Shown: in pieces, positions 41,501 to 48,040 of the stretch
Position numbering within the stretch: position 1 is the first letter of the stretch
Layout of the letters: the number at the start of each line of letters is the position of its first letter
Source of the DNA: Theropithecus gelada
Lineage: Eukaryota > Chordata > Mammalia > Primates > Cercopithecidae
Direction: 5' to 3'
Length of the DNA: 64,000 nt
Assembly (NCBI RefSeq): GCF_003255815.1
Contig: NC_037686.1
Span: forward strand, 59,344,370 to 59,408,369
The notes under the pieces: generated by a model
The model's input: the letters and a program-made list of their open reading frames with translations, nothing else
Database searches by the model: none
What the model was told of the DNA's origin: nothing
Made by a program: the position numbers and the translations under genes

Positions 41501-44500
41501 TAATGTAGTATTTTTAGAAAAAAAACAATAAAATCTACTTCTATTTAACACACTTATATTTATATTATAATGAAGCTTTAGAATGCTTTTTACTTACTTT
41601 CTTTAAATATAGGCTTATTGTCATTAACATCTGAAAGTTTAATTAATACACTCGTTGTTCCAGACAACGCTCCTGGCTGACCAATCATGTCCTTGGCTTG
41701 AATGATTACCCAATACTCATCTTGCAGTTCTCTATCCATTTTAGAAGATATTCTTATGACTCCTTTAAAAATGTAATAAAATTCCAATTATTTCATTATT
41801 AATCATGACGAAGTTCTAGTTAATTTCTTAACCACTGCACTATACATTATTTTGCTGTATGTTGAACCACTACAATGTGACAGAGACTTCCCTGGAGAAA
41901 AATAATAATAATAAGTTAAACATCAACATTGCCTGGAGCCTAGAGTGATCATCACAATACTAGGAACAATACTAGGAACACTGGTAGGCCCTTAATAAAA
42001 TACTATGTTAAGATAATCCACAGGTAGAAAAAAAAAAGAATGTCTTGTTTTTTACTTTAAACTATTTTCTGCTATCTTAACATAATATCGGCTTGCTACA
42101 ATTCACTTTGTCCCCGAAACTCTGAAGTTAGTATATTATTGATAAATTTGTAAATTATAATACCAAATTTATGAAATAAATATCATGCCCTTATGATTTT
42201 GAAGCCTGCTTAGAATTATGAGATCTGAAGAAAACCTGGTTGTTGACCCACAGTTATTTTATATGCGTGTGTGTGTCTGTGTGTGTGTATATACATGTAT
42301 ATGATATATTCAAACTCAAGATAATTAATATATATTGCAATAAATGCTTAACTTCTATAAGATTATTTAGTATAAATTAATTATCACAGAGAAGAACCTA
42401 AGAAAGTCTTAAGACAGGTTCACAGGAGAGGACTCAACATTTCTAAAGATTTGGGAAACACATAGACATTCACAAAAAATAGATAATAGCCAATACCCAA
42501 ATATATCACGGACAAAATATTCAATAAAAATTGTGATATTTATGGACATAGAGATGGAAACAATAGACACTCAGGTCTACTAGAGAGGGGAAGGAAGGAG
42601 GGAGGGAGATAGTTGAAAAACTTCTGATCAGGTAGTATGTTCACTATCTGTCTGTGACGGGATCATTACTACCCCAACCCTCAGCATCACAGAATTTAGC
42701 CACATAACAAACTTGCACATTTACTCCCTGACCCTAAAATAAAAGTAAATTAAAAAAAAATACAATGAATTTGTGAAAAAAAATTGACATATGAGTATAA
42801 AAGGCACACCTGATTTCAAAGACTGAGAAGAAAAAATGTGAACTATCTCCATAGTTCTGTATTGATTATTTGTTGCAATGGCAGTATTTTTGATATATTG
42901 GATTAAATTTAATGTAATATAATTTTTTAAAAAAATGGTTATATGTATTTTTAAAAGATAAATGAGACCATAACACGAGGGGATTTTAGTTGGGGACTAA
43001 GTGTTTCACACATGTAACCAATTATCTGAATCCCAGTGGAAAGCATTGAATATGTTGCGCAAGTGCTGCTGGCATCTCGCTGTATGTGACTCAAGGGAGA
43101 GGGACGTAGGAGTCTTTGTTCCCCATTAACTGCGCCTACTTAGCTTTCAACTTTTCCTCTCAGCCTTTAGACTGAATAAAGAATATGTATTTCTGGATCT
43201 TATGCACTTCAGAACTTATGCTTTCAGTAATTTGATCCATGTTTGTTGCTGTCCATACCAACTCTTCTCCAGCAATGCAAGTTATAGTTTAGCTACCCTA
43301 CTCAGTATATTTAAAAAGTCAGTGTGCAAAGTGGAAAGAAAAAATGGTCACGAAGGCCCGGTATGCCCCAGCATGTGTTTGTACTCTAGACACCTCCCTT
43401 TCTTCTCTCTGCTGTGTTTCTCCACACTGGTGTCCTGTTATTCTAAGAGTTTCAACTCTTTCCCACGTCAGGAATTTCCCTAATTTTTCCCATGCCTTGG
43501 AATCATCTTCCGCTTTCCCTTCCTTGTCTACAGGCTCAGCCAAAATTCTGATTTCAGTGCATTCTGCCTTGACCACAAAATATAAAGTGAGCCTCACTTG
43601 TTTTCTCCCACTGGAACTTTTTGGTTTTACTTCATAATTACCCACAGTGGAATGTATGTGTGCATCACTATTCATGTTTCCTGTCTATCTGCAAGTTCCA
43701 AGAAAGAAGAGTCCATGAGTGTATTTTGTTTTTGTTACTATTATATTTCATTTTAAATTTTGCAACTTTGTACCTTTATAAATCTAGCAAGTTGTGTAAC
43801 ACTTGGTACATATTCAGCCTTTTGAGACCTGAATGTGGGAAGGAATTAAAGTCTAATGTTTTGAGGCATTCATTGCATATAATACAATAATTTTCCTTCC
43901 ATGCATCTGAAAAAATAAAGGCCATGTACATTCTTGAGAGAATTAAGAACACAGTCACTCAAATAATATTTTTTAGGATCAGATTCTCTAAAGAAACGTT
44001 AACTGAAAAGGGCTGAGACATTCAGTATTTACTGAGTGAATAAATAAGAAATGTTTAAAGATCAAACACAATACTTTAATTCTTTAAAGGTTTTGATATA
44101 AGCTGGAAATAATATTTTCCCTGTATCAAAAACCATAGAATTTTACTTCTTTGGCACTTCTCACGTTCTTGGATGATTAGTTATATACTTTTTTTTAAAT
44201 CAGAGGAGACTATAAACTCCTAAAGGAAAAAAAATTATATGGGCCTAATATTTGTTTTGAACACAACAATTAAGATTTGTTTAATGAATTAGGGTCATAT
44301 GATTATTTAAAGAAAAGAAAAAAGCGTGTGTTCTACTTATTTTATATTTAATTGATTAATGCAAATTGGTAAAGCAATGCAGAAAAAGAATCACATATTA
44401 TATTCATGTAAATCAGAAATATGTAAAATACAGAATTATTTTTAGGTGAATGTCTCATAACAATTTGTACACTTAGCTTCATACTCAGACTTAATCTCAG

Positions 44501-45055
44501 TCATTCTGTAGGGGTATGCAGCTGTATTTCATTGTGGTTTTAGTTTGTATTCCCTGATGACTAATGAGGCTGAGCATTTTTAATATGCTTACTGGCTTTT
44601 GTATATTGTTCTTTGTCAATTGCTTATAAAACCCTTTTCCCTCTATTTCTAAATTGGGTTGCTTGTCTCTTTTTCTAATTCACTTAAAGGAATCCTTACA
44701 TATGATTTATACCACATATGCAAGTAATTTGTGCTACGGACATGGAAAATCCAATTTCCTAACCTTAGAAATATCAGCTAAAAGACTAAAAGTAATTAAA
44801 TGCTTAGGAATTGCAATCTTTTTATGTATTGGCATATCAGGTCTACTGTGAAACATGTTTCTAAGCAGATAATTTTTGCTGACAATTGCCTTCTTTAGAA
44901 TCATGTTAAACTTTGCTTGCTTCATTCACAAATACCTGTTGTTGGTTCAACAGAAAAATATGGCTGGCCTTGTAATAAGCTGTAGAGGAGACGAGCATTA
45001 TTACCACTTGAAGGGTCATCAGCATCACTTGCTGTCACCTGGATGACTAATGTTC
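2366..45055 (-). CDS. CDH19: CDH19, cadherin-19 (internal exons 4-10, partial gene)
   Basis: Seven minus-strand exons with AG/GT borders splice into one open frame of 1,086 nt (362 codons). The joined product matches cadherin-19 as I know it, including VTASDADDPSSGNNA, DVNDNKP, AYDNDIGENAEMDYS and NINDHAP. Cadherin-19 is a single-pass type II classical cadherin of neural-crest, Schwann-lineage and glial cells that mediates calcium-dependent adhesion through five extracellular (EC) repeats. The window codes for the end of EC1 through the first part of EC5. Calcium-site motifs are present in order: DAD, DRE, DVNDN, DND, DVDEP, DPD, LDRE, NINDH, DRD. The signal peptide, prodomain, adhesive EC1 strand, membrane segment and catenin-binding tail are encoded outside the window. 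No stop or frameshift interrupts the exons, so the gene looks functional. A few residues differ from the human protein as I remember it. Confidence 0.96.
3575..3710 (+). repeat. MIR SINE (degraded)
   Basis: The core reads CTGAATCCTGGCTTTGCCAT followed by an AAGTTTTTAACCTTGAAAG segment. This matches the MIR pattern of a Gly/Ser-type cue, 'tcctggctctgccacttac', then a 'cttgggcaagt' part, with many changes. It is an old mammalian SINE copy. Confidence 0.65.
4641..4953 (-). mobile_element. Alu SINE (full length, minus)
   Basis: A T-rich tail at about 4641-4669 is followed by GAGACGGAGTCTCACTCTGT and the complete reverse Alu to 4953. The flanks carry an imperfect target-site duplication: GAAAGCTCAGATTTTT on the left and GAAAGTACAGATTTTT on the right. 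The middle A-rich linker is expanded to 18 T. Confidence 0.95.
5125..5310 (-). repeat. MIR-like SINE (degraded)
   Basis: The stretch 'acattatcttagataatcttcacaa', then 'cctatggtataaaggtttat', follows the order of a reverse MIR: state of low-order 'atctcatttaatcctcacaa', then 'ccccattttacagatgagg'. Strong decay makes the call tentative. Confidence 0.5.
6955..8165 (+). repeat. Ancient interspersed repeat, family not named
   Basis: The opening motif resembles the widespread mammalian pattern 'gtgctaggtgctgggg atacaa...gtctctg...cattctagtgg' and later parts match the 'gatcac...ctcctgctg' and 'gattgattggat...gatg' segments in the same order. The same family appears at 37370-39290. I cannot give its library name. 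A 21-base A run interrupts it at 7476-7496. It is very diverged and codes for nothing evident. Confidence 0.45.
9330..9630 (-). mobile_element. Alu SINE (minus, older subfamily)
   Basis: A TTATTTATTTATTTATTTT tail precedes GAGACGGAGTTTCACTCTTG. The body runs to GCCACTGTGTCCCACC at 9630. The sequence TTTGAGACGGAGTTTCACTC with CAACCTCTTCCTCCCAGGTT suggests an AluS-type copy. Confidence 0.92.
9945..10330 (-). mobile_element. Old L1 (L1M type) 3' fragment, antisense
   Basis: The sequence 'aaatgattatagattcacaagaaaatgtaaaac...acccttcattcag...atgtttacatcttatgtacc' follows the antisense 3' end of old mammalian L1M elements, as does the better-preserved copy at 28060. It is heavily decayed and the right border is approximate. 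Confidence 0.55.
10784..11073 (+). mobile_element. Alu SINE (full length, plus, AluY-like)
   Basis: It starts GGCCGGGCTTGGTGACTCAC and ends in CTCAAAAAATAAAAA. Flanking AAAGAATCACTTT (left) and AAAGACCACTTT (right) form a near-perfect target-site duplication. High identity to the Alu consensus and CpG content suggest a fairly young insertion. Confidence 0.95.
11284..11590 (+). mobile_element. Alu SINE (plus)
   Basis: It begins GGCCAGGTGCAGTGACTCAC, with a short deletion that removes the 'gcctgtaat' segment, and ends in a CAAACAATAAACAAAAGACAG-type tail. It lies 210 bp after the previous Alu in the same orientation. Confidence 0.93.
11963..12092 (-). mobile_element. Alu monomer or fragment (minus)
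   Basis: About 130 bp match an Alu-like reverse unit from 'gtagacacgggatttcattg' through 'cctcccaaagtgctggga' to 'tgtcagccatcaccccctgcc'. Only one arm is present, so this is a free monomer (FLAM/FRAM-like) or a truncated old Alu. Confidence 0.75.
12157..12472 (-). mobile_element. Alu SINE (minus), inserted in the tail of the next Alu
   Basis: A GTTTTGTTTTTGTTTG tail precedes GAGATGGAGTCTTGCTCTGT. The element runs to GCACTCGGCC at 12472, directly abutting a second Alu. The outer flanks of the pair share GTTATTTGT (12148-12156 and 12763-12771). One reading is that the right Alu inserted first and this one then landed in its A-tail. Confidence 0.93.
12473..12761 (-). mobile_element. Alu SINE (minus, AluS-like)
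   Basis: TTGTTTTGAGATAGAGTTTC opens a full reverse Alu ending GTGTCTGGCC near 12761. It is more diverged than its left neighbour. The GTTATTTGT duplication at 12763-12771 marks the original insertion. Confidence 0.92.
13370..14245. repeat. Unassigned GC-richer block, probably an old retroelement
   Basis: This block is clearly richer in G and C than its surroundings. It has scattered CpGs, a G-rich run at 14107-14131 and an AATAAATTGAT segment near 14204. Several frames stay open for 60-128 codons on both strands, which reflects composition rather than a gene: none shows a recognisable domain, and the longest (13596-13982) has no splice or homology support. The end, with a polyadenylation-like AATAAA, is compatible with the 3' portion of an ancient LTR or LINE element. 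I cannot name the family. Confidence 0.4.
14453..14767 (-). mobile_element. AluY-like SINE (minus)
   Basis: A 34-base T run (14453-14486) is followed by GAGACGGAGTCTCACTGTGT and a full reverse Alu ending GCGCCCGGCC at 14767. GGTAAATATTTTT is present on both sides (14445 and 14768), a perfect target-site duplication. The long pure tail and intact CpGs indicate a young copy. Confidence 0.96.
15069..15088. repeat. (TA)n microsatellite
   Basis: An uninterrupted TA run follows a GTTTGTGTTTGTG segment. Confidence 0.9.
15401..15547 (+). mobile_element. 5'-truncated Alu (plus)
   Basis: Only the right half of an Alu is present, from 'tcccagctactctggaggctg' to a pure A-tail ending at 15547. GAAGGTGCC occurs immediately before and after it, so the short form is an original truncated insertion and not later decay. 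Confidence 0.9.
16965..17277 (-). mobile_element. AluYR-like SINE (minus), Old World monkey type
   Basis: A TTTATTTTTATTTTTATTTT tail leads into a nearly consensus reverse Alu ending CGCCCGGCC at 17277. AAAATGTATTTTATTT is repeated exactly on both sides (16949-16964 and 17278-17293). The variants GTGGCCGGATCTCAGCTC, TTTATGCCATTCTCC, CACCTCGCCCAGCTAG and TTTCACCGGGTTAGCC are those I associate with cercopithecid-specific Alus. This is the best taxonomic marker in the window. Confidence 0.96.
17951..18044. repeat. TATA/TGTG simple repeat
   Basis: Alternating (TA)n, (TG)n and (TATG)n runs, interrupted by AGGGGTGTGTTTC. Confidence 0.85.
18421..18731 (+). mobile_element. Alu SINE (plus) with long A-tail
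   Basis: It starts GGCCAGGAGTGGTGGCGCAC and ends in a 27-base A run (18705-18731). The body has several changes (AluS-like). The tail passes directly into an AT dinucleotide repeat. Confidence 0.94.
18732..18767. repeat. (AT)n microsatellite on an Alu tail
   Basis: An AT dinucleotide run begins exactly where the Alu A-tail ends and contains one ATGTAT interruption. Confidence 0.9.
20844..20965 (-). CDS. CDH19: CDH19 exon 9: EC4-EC5 linker
   Basis: This exon is 122 nt long, the canonical exon 9 length. The acceptor is attgcag before AC AAT ATA, completing the Tyr codon begun by the T of exon 8. The donor is CAG|gtaagg after a full Gln codon. It encodes NIEQISSIPVYVQVLNINDH, then APEFSQYYESYVCENAGSGQ. 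NINDHAP is the EC4-EC5 calcium linker, and the Cys in YVCENA belongs to the start of EC5, the membrane-proximal repeat with conserved cysteines. The intron that follows is 18.4 kb and carries most of the Alu cluster. Confidence 0.96.
21280..21445 (-). repeat. MIR SINE (minus, degraded)
   Basis: The order 'aactcatttaatcttgatcaa', then 'attattatcctccccaatttt', then 'actgataaaaaagttgataaa' is that of a reverse MIR core ('ctcatttaatcctcac', 'ttatccccattttacagat'). Confidence 0.65.
21722..21959 (-). mobile_element. MER20 DNA transposon (hAT-Charlie, minus)
   Basis: The sequence opens CAGACTTTCTCACTGCCATC, continues GGATAATTCC and CTGTGCATTGCAGGATGCTT, and ends near 'gcagttgagacatgtcg'. This is the reverse of the MER20 consensus from one terminal inverted repeat to the other as I recall it. 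Non-autonomous, no coding capacity. Confidence 0.78.
22329..22619 (+). mobile_element. AluJ-like SINE (plus)
   Basis: A diverged full Alu from 'tgaccaggcatggtgactca' to 'gtgaaaccctgtgccagat'. Many CpG losses indicate an old copy. GTGAGTC occurs on both sides and may be the remains of the target duplication. Confidence 0.9.
22650..22830 (+). repeat. MIR SINE (plus)
   Basis: The sequence 'gacttgagtttgaatcttgg', 'aatacttaacc', 'gcctcagttggcattctg', 'aaaatgggcgtgatagtagta' and 'gctgttaagattaaa' follows the MIR core and its conserved order. Confidence 0.8.
23003..23260 (-). mobile_element. Alu SINE (minus, tail lost)
   Basis: A reverse Alu body begins at CAGGCTGTTGTGCAGTGG and ends near 'cacacagggct'. 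The usual 'gagacagagtctc' end and T-tail are missing, replaced by CTTTCTCTCTCT. It is old. Confidence 0.88.
23491..23555. repeat. (CA)n/(GA)n microsatellite
   Basis: About 16 CA units are followed by a GA/AG-rich part (GAGAGAGAAAGAGAAAGAGG). Confidence 0.92.
26026..26147 (-). CDS. CDH19: CDH19 exon 8: second half of EC4
   Basis: This 122-nt exon is too short to show as a long open frame and was found by reading the minus strand. The acceptor is ggttcag before G TAT TCT, completing the Arg codon from exon 7. The donor is T|gtaagt. It encodes YSITRSKVFNIDDNG through NSLDREISAWYNLSITATEK. LDRE is the EC4 calcium triplet, and NLS is a likely N-glycosylation sequon. The length is not a multiple of three, so skipping this exon alone would shift the frame. 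Confidence 0.95.
26766..27020. repeat. AT-rich simple repeat with partial dyad symmetry
   Basis: TATATA, ACATAT and TATAAC motifs fill the stretch. ATGTAAAACATATATG near 26788 is partly mirrored by CATATATTTTACAT near 26821, so short hairpins are possible. Confidence 0.75.
28060..31345 (-). mobile_element. Old L1 (L1M type), sense on the minus strand, interrupted
   Basis: Reading the plus strand gives antisense L1. The 3' UTR part 'ggacttacagaaatattgcaaaaatag' comes first, then ORF2 parts such as 'ctcttgaaggacatttgagtc', 'atttatgagggatcttgatctgtag', and 'tttttaatgtctgtgggatca'. Many stops and indels have destroyed the coding capacity. An MLT1 LTR (29699-30128) splits it. The long open frame at 28813-29334 lies inside it and is a chance opening. 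It is in the same orientation as CDH19. Confidence 0.85.
29699..30128 (-). mobile_element. MLT1-family LTR (MaLR, minus), inside the old L1
   Basis: The plus strand reads 'ttctaggcctcctgcaacaaa', then 'caccacaagctgggtggctg', then 'tagcgacaccagtcattttgg' and 'ggacacaactcaaccc'. This is the reverse of an MLT1-type LTR as I recall it, whose 3' end carries AATAAA and 'tttaagccacccagtttgtgg'. L1 sequence continues on both sides, so the LTR is the younger insertion. No internal retroviral sequence is present. Confidence 0.82.
31510..31920 (-). mobile_element. MLT1-family LTR (minus)
   Basis: The order 'ttaccatagactgggcagctt', 'tctagaggctggaagtatgag', 'gcactaatcccattcattag', 'atgaattttgagggacataa' is the reverse of an MLT1 LTR. 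A segment with 'gacccaccttctaatacc' and 'atttcaaatatg' occurs twice (about 31777-31834 and 31835-31882), a short internal tandem duplication. Confidence 0.85.
33704..34041 (+). mobile_element. MER1B DNA transposon (hAT-Charlie, plus)
   Basis: It starts CAGGTTCCCAACTCCCAGGC and ends with GAGGACCACTG, the two terminal inverted repeats. The middle 'gagctccccctcctctcata', 'aaccctgctgtgaactgtg', 'ggatctaggtac' and 'aaaattgtcttccactgaac' follow the MER1 consensus. The size (338 bp) fits MER1B. The 65-codon frame inside is not a gene. Confidence 0.88.
34105..34411 (-). mobile_element. AluY-like SINE (minus) with (GTT)n tail
   Basis: A TTG repeat replaces the usual T-tail, followed by GAGACGGAGTGTCACTCTGT and a nearly complete reverse Alu to 34411. 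TTAAATAAGCCAC (left) and TTAAATAGGCCAC (right) are the target duplication. It faces the plus Alu at 34691. Confidence 0.95.
34691..34996 (+). mobile_element. Alu SINE (plus), 71 bp from the exon 7 donor
   Basis: It runs from GGCTAGGCGCGGTGGCTCAC to a TAATAAAAATAAATAAATAA tail. In transcript sense it is an antisense Alu in the first 75-375 nt of intron 7. With the Alu at 34105 it can form a hairpin of roughly 300 bp. Confidence 0.94.
35067..35320 (-). CDS. CDH19: CDH19 exon 7: end of EC3 and start of EC4
   Basis: This exon is 254 nt long, the canonical exon 7 length in type II cadherins. The acceptor is tttgcag before AAA GTG AAT and the donor is AG|gtatgt, splitting an Arg codon. It encodes KVNFEHQNHYGIRAKV, then IQVEDVDEPPLF as the EC3-EC4 linker, then EETPQGSFVGVVSATDPDN at the start of EC4. 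Reading past the donor gives a false extension ending in a stop, which shows the border is real. The linker is DVDEPP rather than DxNDNxP, a common variation at this position in type II cadherins. An inverted Alu pair lies in the following intron, the nearer copy about 70 nt from the donor. Confidence 0.96.
35321..35818 (-). other. CDH19: CDH19 intron 6
   Basis: This intron is 498 bp, AT-rich and free of recognisable repeats. Both borders are canonical: gtagac at the donor and tttgcag at the acceptor. Confidence 0.93.
35819..36003 (-). CDS. CDH19: CDH19 exon 6: first half of EC3
   Basis: This exon is 185 nt long. The acceptor is ttaaag before GT TTA TAC, which completes the Ser codon begun in exon 5. 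The exon ends on a full codon at AAA AAG followed by gtagac, a rather weak donor because it lacks the +4/+5 AG. It encodes LYRLTVSESAPTGTSIG through the end ILKK, with the EC3 calcium residues in AYDNDIGENAE. Only about 500 bp separate it from exon 7, much the shortest intron in the window. A TTCC microsatellite lies 155-217 bp upstream of the acceptor in transcript sense. Confidence 0.96.
36158..36220. repeat. (TTCC)n microsatellite; GGAA on the CDH19 strand
   Basis: About 13 TTCC units are broken by CTCTT and CCC. In transcript sense it is a GGAA repeat in the last 217 nt of intron 5. Confidence 0.93.
37413..37430. repeat. (TA)n microsatellite
   Basis: Nine TA units inside the old repeat. 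Confidence 0.85.
38416..38812. repeat. AT-rich palindrome with about 70-bp arms and a third copy
   Basis: The left arm (38416-38490) and the right arm (38740-38812) are reverse complements with few differences. Shared blocks include GCTGGAATCA, GTTAAGTGTATGT and TTTTAAATGTGTA. A third, direct copy of the inner part lies at 38518-38564 (TCAGGAGCTCAGTTAAG and TTTTAAATGTGTATTATA). A (GT)14 run follows the left arm (38490-38516), and the centre is nearly pure A/T. Confidence 0.85.
40869..41411 (+). mobile_element. MLT1-family LTR (plus)
   Basis: The plus strand reads 'aaaagggaattaaggttgcag', 'gctgaccttgagatgggaata', 'tattatcctgctttatccat', 'ttttaagccacgaagtttgt' and 'agaaactaacaca'. This is the sense order of an MLT1 LTR, in the opposite orientation to the other two copies. 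There is no coding content. Confidence 0.83.
41598..41762 (-). CDS. CDH19: CDH19 exon 5: EC2 and EC2-EC3 linker
   Basis: This exon is 165 nt long, with a taaag acceptor and a strong gtaagt donor. It opens with GA completing a Gly codon and ends with A, which begins a Ser codon finished in exon 6. The product starts VIRISSKMDRELQDEY and ends SDVNDNKPIFKE. DRE is the conserved calcium-binding triplet of EC2, and DVNDNKP is the EC2-EC3 linker that rigidifies the rod when calcium is bound. The length is a multiple of three with matching phases, so skipping this exon would keep frame but remove the linker. Confidence 0.96.
42490..42772 (+). mobile_element. L1 3' UTR fragment (plus, middle-aged)
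   Basis: The sequence 'tttatggacatagagatggaaac', 'gaggggaaggaaggagggag', 'aacaaacttgcacatttactccc' and 'taaaataaaagtaaattaaaaaa' is the sense 3' UTR and tail of an L1PB/L1MA-type element. Confidence 0.75.
43330..43815 (+). repeat. L2-like LINE remnant (plus)
   Basis: Composition and motif order ('cttggaatcatcttccgctttcc', 'tatctgcaagttccaagaaagaagagtcc') resemble the 3' part of L2. Decay makes the borders and the call tentative. Open frames here on both strands (up to 118 codons) lack any domain. Confidence 0.45.
44505..44720 (-). mobile_element. L1 ORF2 fragment, antisense
   Basis: The plus strand reads 'tttcattgtggttttagttt', 'gactaatgaggctgagcattt', 'aattgggttgcttgtctctt', the antisense of a conserved part of L1 ORF2. 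The fragment ends about 215 bp from exon 4. Confidence 0.8.
44936..45055 (-). CDS. CDH19: CDH19 exon 4: EC1-EC2 boundary
   Basis: This exon is 120 nt long, the usual length of the fourth exon in type II cadherins. It begins GA ACA TTA after a tttag acceptor and ends with a single G before gtattt, so it enters after codon base 1 and leaves after codon base 1. It encodes GTLVIQVTASDADDPS and continues to the TTG shared with exon 5. The DAD triplet and the following loop belong to the calcium site of EC2. The upstream intron extends to the right edge of the window and the previous exon is not seen. A degraded antisense L1 fragment ends about 215 bp downstream, in intron 4. Confidence 0.95.
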
Positions 45056-45720
45056 CTAAAGAGAACATAATACAGTAAATTAAGACTGTGGTCTTATTCA
45101 GGATGAATTCAGTTCTATGAAGCGGTCTTTCTTTACCAAGCAAGACGTTGTTACAAAATGAAAGCTCAATTCACCTCCTTGTTCTTAATTGTAAAAGTAA
45201 TGTATTTTTTTGCTGTTTTTTATTTTTTTTTTCAGGCAAAAGAATATAACTTTTAATATAAAATATTCCTAATCCCCATATGCAATATGGAATATTCAAC
45301 ATATAGATTGGTGGCCTAATAAAATGTAGCTATTAAACAATTCACTGTAATGTGTAATTTGTAAATCATAAACTTTTCCAAGGTGTATTATTAGTGGAGA
45401 AATTAAAAGGAACTTGGAAGTGCTTTTCACCAAAAACTAGAGTGTAGTATGTACCTTAAACAAATTGGAGAAGGTTGATAAATATTTACAACGATTATTG
45501 AATTAAGCTTGAAAGAGGATTCAGTTGAGGATGAGGATGGGCATGATTATTTAGCTCCCTTAATTCTCTTCTCTAATATACCTACTTGCTTTGATGAATT
45601 TTTTAAAAAGCAAGTAAAACCTTGCAGATATTGATAACATAGGCATTCTCATTAAAATTCAGTAACAAGAAATGAAATCATATGGAATAATTATTTATAC
45701 ATTTAAAATTATTGCTCAGA

Positions 45721-46024
45721 TTTTTTTTTTTTTTGAGACAGAGTCTCACTCTGTCGCCCAGGCTGGAGTGCAGTGACCAGATCTCAGCTCACTGCAAGCT
45801 CCGCCTCCCAAGTTTATGCCATTCTCCTGCCTCAGCCTCCCAAGTAGCGGGGACTGCAGGTGCCCACCACCTCGCCCAGCTAGTTTTTCATATATATATA
45901 TATTTTTAGTAGAGACGGGGTTTCACCATGTTAGCCAAGATGGTCTCGATCTCCTGACCTCGTGATCCTCCCGTCTCGGCCTCCCAAAGTGCTGGGATTA
46001 CAGGTTTGAGCCACTGCACCCAGT
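45721..46024 (-). mobile_element. AluYR-like SINE (minus)
   Basis: A T-tail and GAGACAGAGTCTCACTCTGT lead into a full reverse Alu. 'ttatgccattctcctgcctc', 'caccacctcgcccagctag' and 'ccgtctcggcctcc' are monkey-type variants. The middle linker has become CATATATATATATAT. TGCTCAGATTT and TGCTCAAATTT flank it as an imperfect target duplication. Confidence 0.94.
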
Positions 46025-47029
46025 CTAGTGCTCAAATTTAAAATATATATATATTTATTTAAAAATATTGAGCTTTCAAAGTATCTTGCTGTAAACATGG
46101 AATTGAATGTCATGGATCTTGTTGGAAATATGTATTTCTTGAAACACTATGTACTGTGTCAATAAGAATGGCAACACGAATGACACAAAATTAAATAGCT
46201 TCTGTGGTTTTGTTTACAGCTAGCATCATGAATTTTCTCATCACAGACCAATTTTATAAACTGATACACTCTAATAGGAATCCATTCTATACTTCACTAA
46301 CATGAAGCTTTCACTGTGGTCCTAAGTAGTATATATGCTTTGCCGTTTTGTCTTAACATTTTATAATGCTGTTTAATATTTGTTTTAATATCATACAGCA
46401 TATTTTATTGAAGTAGAATTTCTTCTTATTCATATAATTTTAATGGGTAATACTTTTATTTGATTCAAAATCAAGAACAATCAAATGCATGAGAAGAAAA
46501 CTCTTTGCCTCTCTTTTCCAAAACTTATTCAATTCCTTCAACCACTCAACTTGTACACACTTACTAGTTTCAGATATTTTAAAGTGAATTTATTTAGTAA
46601 TTTTGAAAAGTTGTTCCAACAAAATAGTTCATAGGGACCATCACTTTCATTGATCTATATTTGGCAAGACTTGTTCCTTTAACTATCCTTCTATGCACCG
46701 ATCCACTTACTTCTACCACATTTCCTCATTATAATCCTTTATCATTTCTTTCCATAAGGGGTTCCCATGCCTGGTTTCTAGAACTATATTTCCTATCTTT
46801 GGTTTCAGACACCATCATCAAAATCATAACATTTGTAGAGTTGACTAACATACATTTTAGAAATATAAGTCTTTAGAGCCCTTAAGCTAGTACTATACAA
46901 ATGAGAACAAAGAAGTCCAGAAAATGCAATGACTCACAAAAGATGACCTCACACTTTGATGACAGAAATATGTCATACAGTGAGGTTCTTTTTTCCAGTC
47001 CAGTTTTTTTAGCACACTTTTTCTATAAA

Positions 47030-48040
47030 ATAAATTTTATTATATATATTCAAGGTATGCAATATGTTATGCATATAGATATTAATGTGGTTACTATAGT
47101 GAAGCAAATTATATTCATCATCTCACAAAGTTACTCATTTTTGTGTGTGCATGGAAAGAGCAAGTATAATCTACTCACCCATCGCAAATCTCAAATATAA
47201 TACAATATTATTAACTATAGTCCTCATGTTGTACATTAGATTTCTAGATTTGTTTGTCTTACATATCTGTTACTTTGTATTCTTTGACTTACATCTCTCC
47301 ATTTCCTCCCTCCTCATACCCCCGACGTGTTATTTTATTCTCTATCTTTGTACATTGAACTTTTTTAAAGATTCCACATAGAAGTAAGATCATGCAATAT
47401 TTTTATTCTGCGTCTGGCTTATTTCACTTAGCATAATGTTCACCAGACTCATCCATGTTGTGGCAAATGGCAAGATTTTCTTCCTTGACAATACTTAATA
47501 ATATTCCTTTATAAATATATAACACAGTTTCTTTATTTATTCCTCTATCTGATAAGGGATTTATTTAAAAGAACTCATACAACTCAACAGCAAAAAGTCA
47601 AATAACCAGATTAAATAATTGGCAAAGAACCAGAATAGCCATATCTCCAATGAAGACACATACAAATAAATGGCCAATGGTTATATGAATGGGTTCTCAA
47701 CATCACTAATCATCATGAAAATGCAAATAAAAACCACTATGAAATATCACTTCACACTTCTTAGGATGTTTATTATTAAAAAGACAAGAGATAGCAAGTG
47801 TTGGTGAGAGTATAGAGAAAAGGGAACACTTGTGCACTGTAGGTGAGAATGTAGATTCATGTAGCTATAATGGAAAACAATATGGTGGTTCCTAAAGAAA
47901 TTAACAATAGAACTATTATATCACCCAGCAATCCCACTACTGGGTATTTATTTAAAGAAAATGAAATACACCACTAGCAAATATATCTGCACTCCCATGT
48001 TCACTGCAGACTTATTCACAATAGCAAAGACATGGAAAAA
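47030..48040 (-). mobile_element. Old L1 with 5' inversion (twin-primed)
   Basis: From 47030 to about 47547 the plus strand is antisense L1, from 3' UTR ('tattattaactatagtcctca') to the end of ORF2 ('atccatgttgtggcaaatggc'). From about 47555 to 48040 it switches to sense L1 ORF2 ('gaactcatacaactcaacag', 'aacatcactaatcatcatg', 'cagcaatcccactactgggta'). The two parts are adjacent in L1 coordinates and meet head to head, the classic product of twin priming. The element's main orientation is minus. It is too decayed to code. Confidence 0.85.

Larger units (their letters stand above)
36004..41597 (-). other. CDH19: CDH19 intron 5
   Basis: This 5.6-kb intron contains a TTCC microsatellite close to exon 6, an old interspersed repeat with an AT-rich palindrome in it, and an MLT1 LTR. 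I see nothing to name in 36230-37365, 39295-40865 or 41412-41597. Confidence 0.88.
41763..44935 (-). other. CDH19: CDH19 intron 4
   Basis: This 3.2-kb intron holds a GT/TA run near 42266-42303, a sense L1 3' fragment, an L2-like stretch and an antisense L1 fragment. Between 41763 and 42260, and from 43820 to 44500, I recognise nothing else. Confidence 0.88.

Noticed and set aside
43319..43675. 118-codon minus-strand open frame with a 97-codon partner on the plus strand
   Set aside because: No domain on either strand; the region looks like an old L2 remnant.
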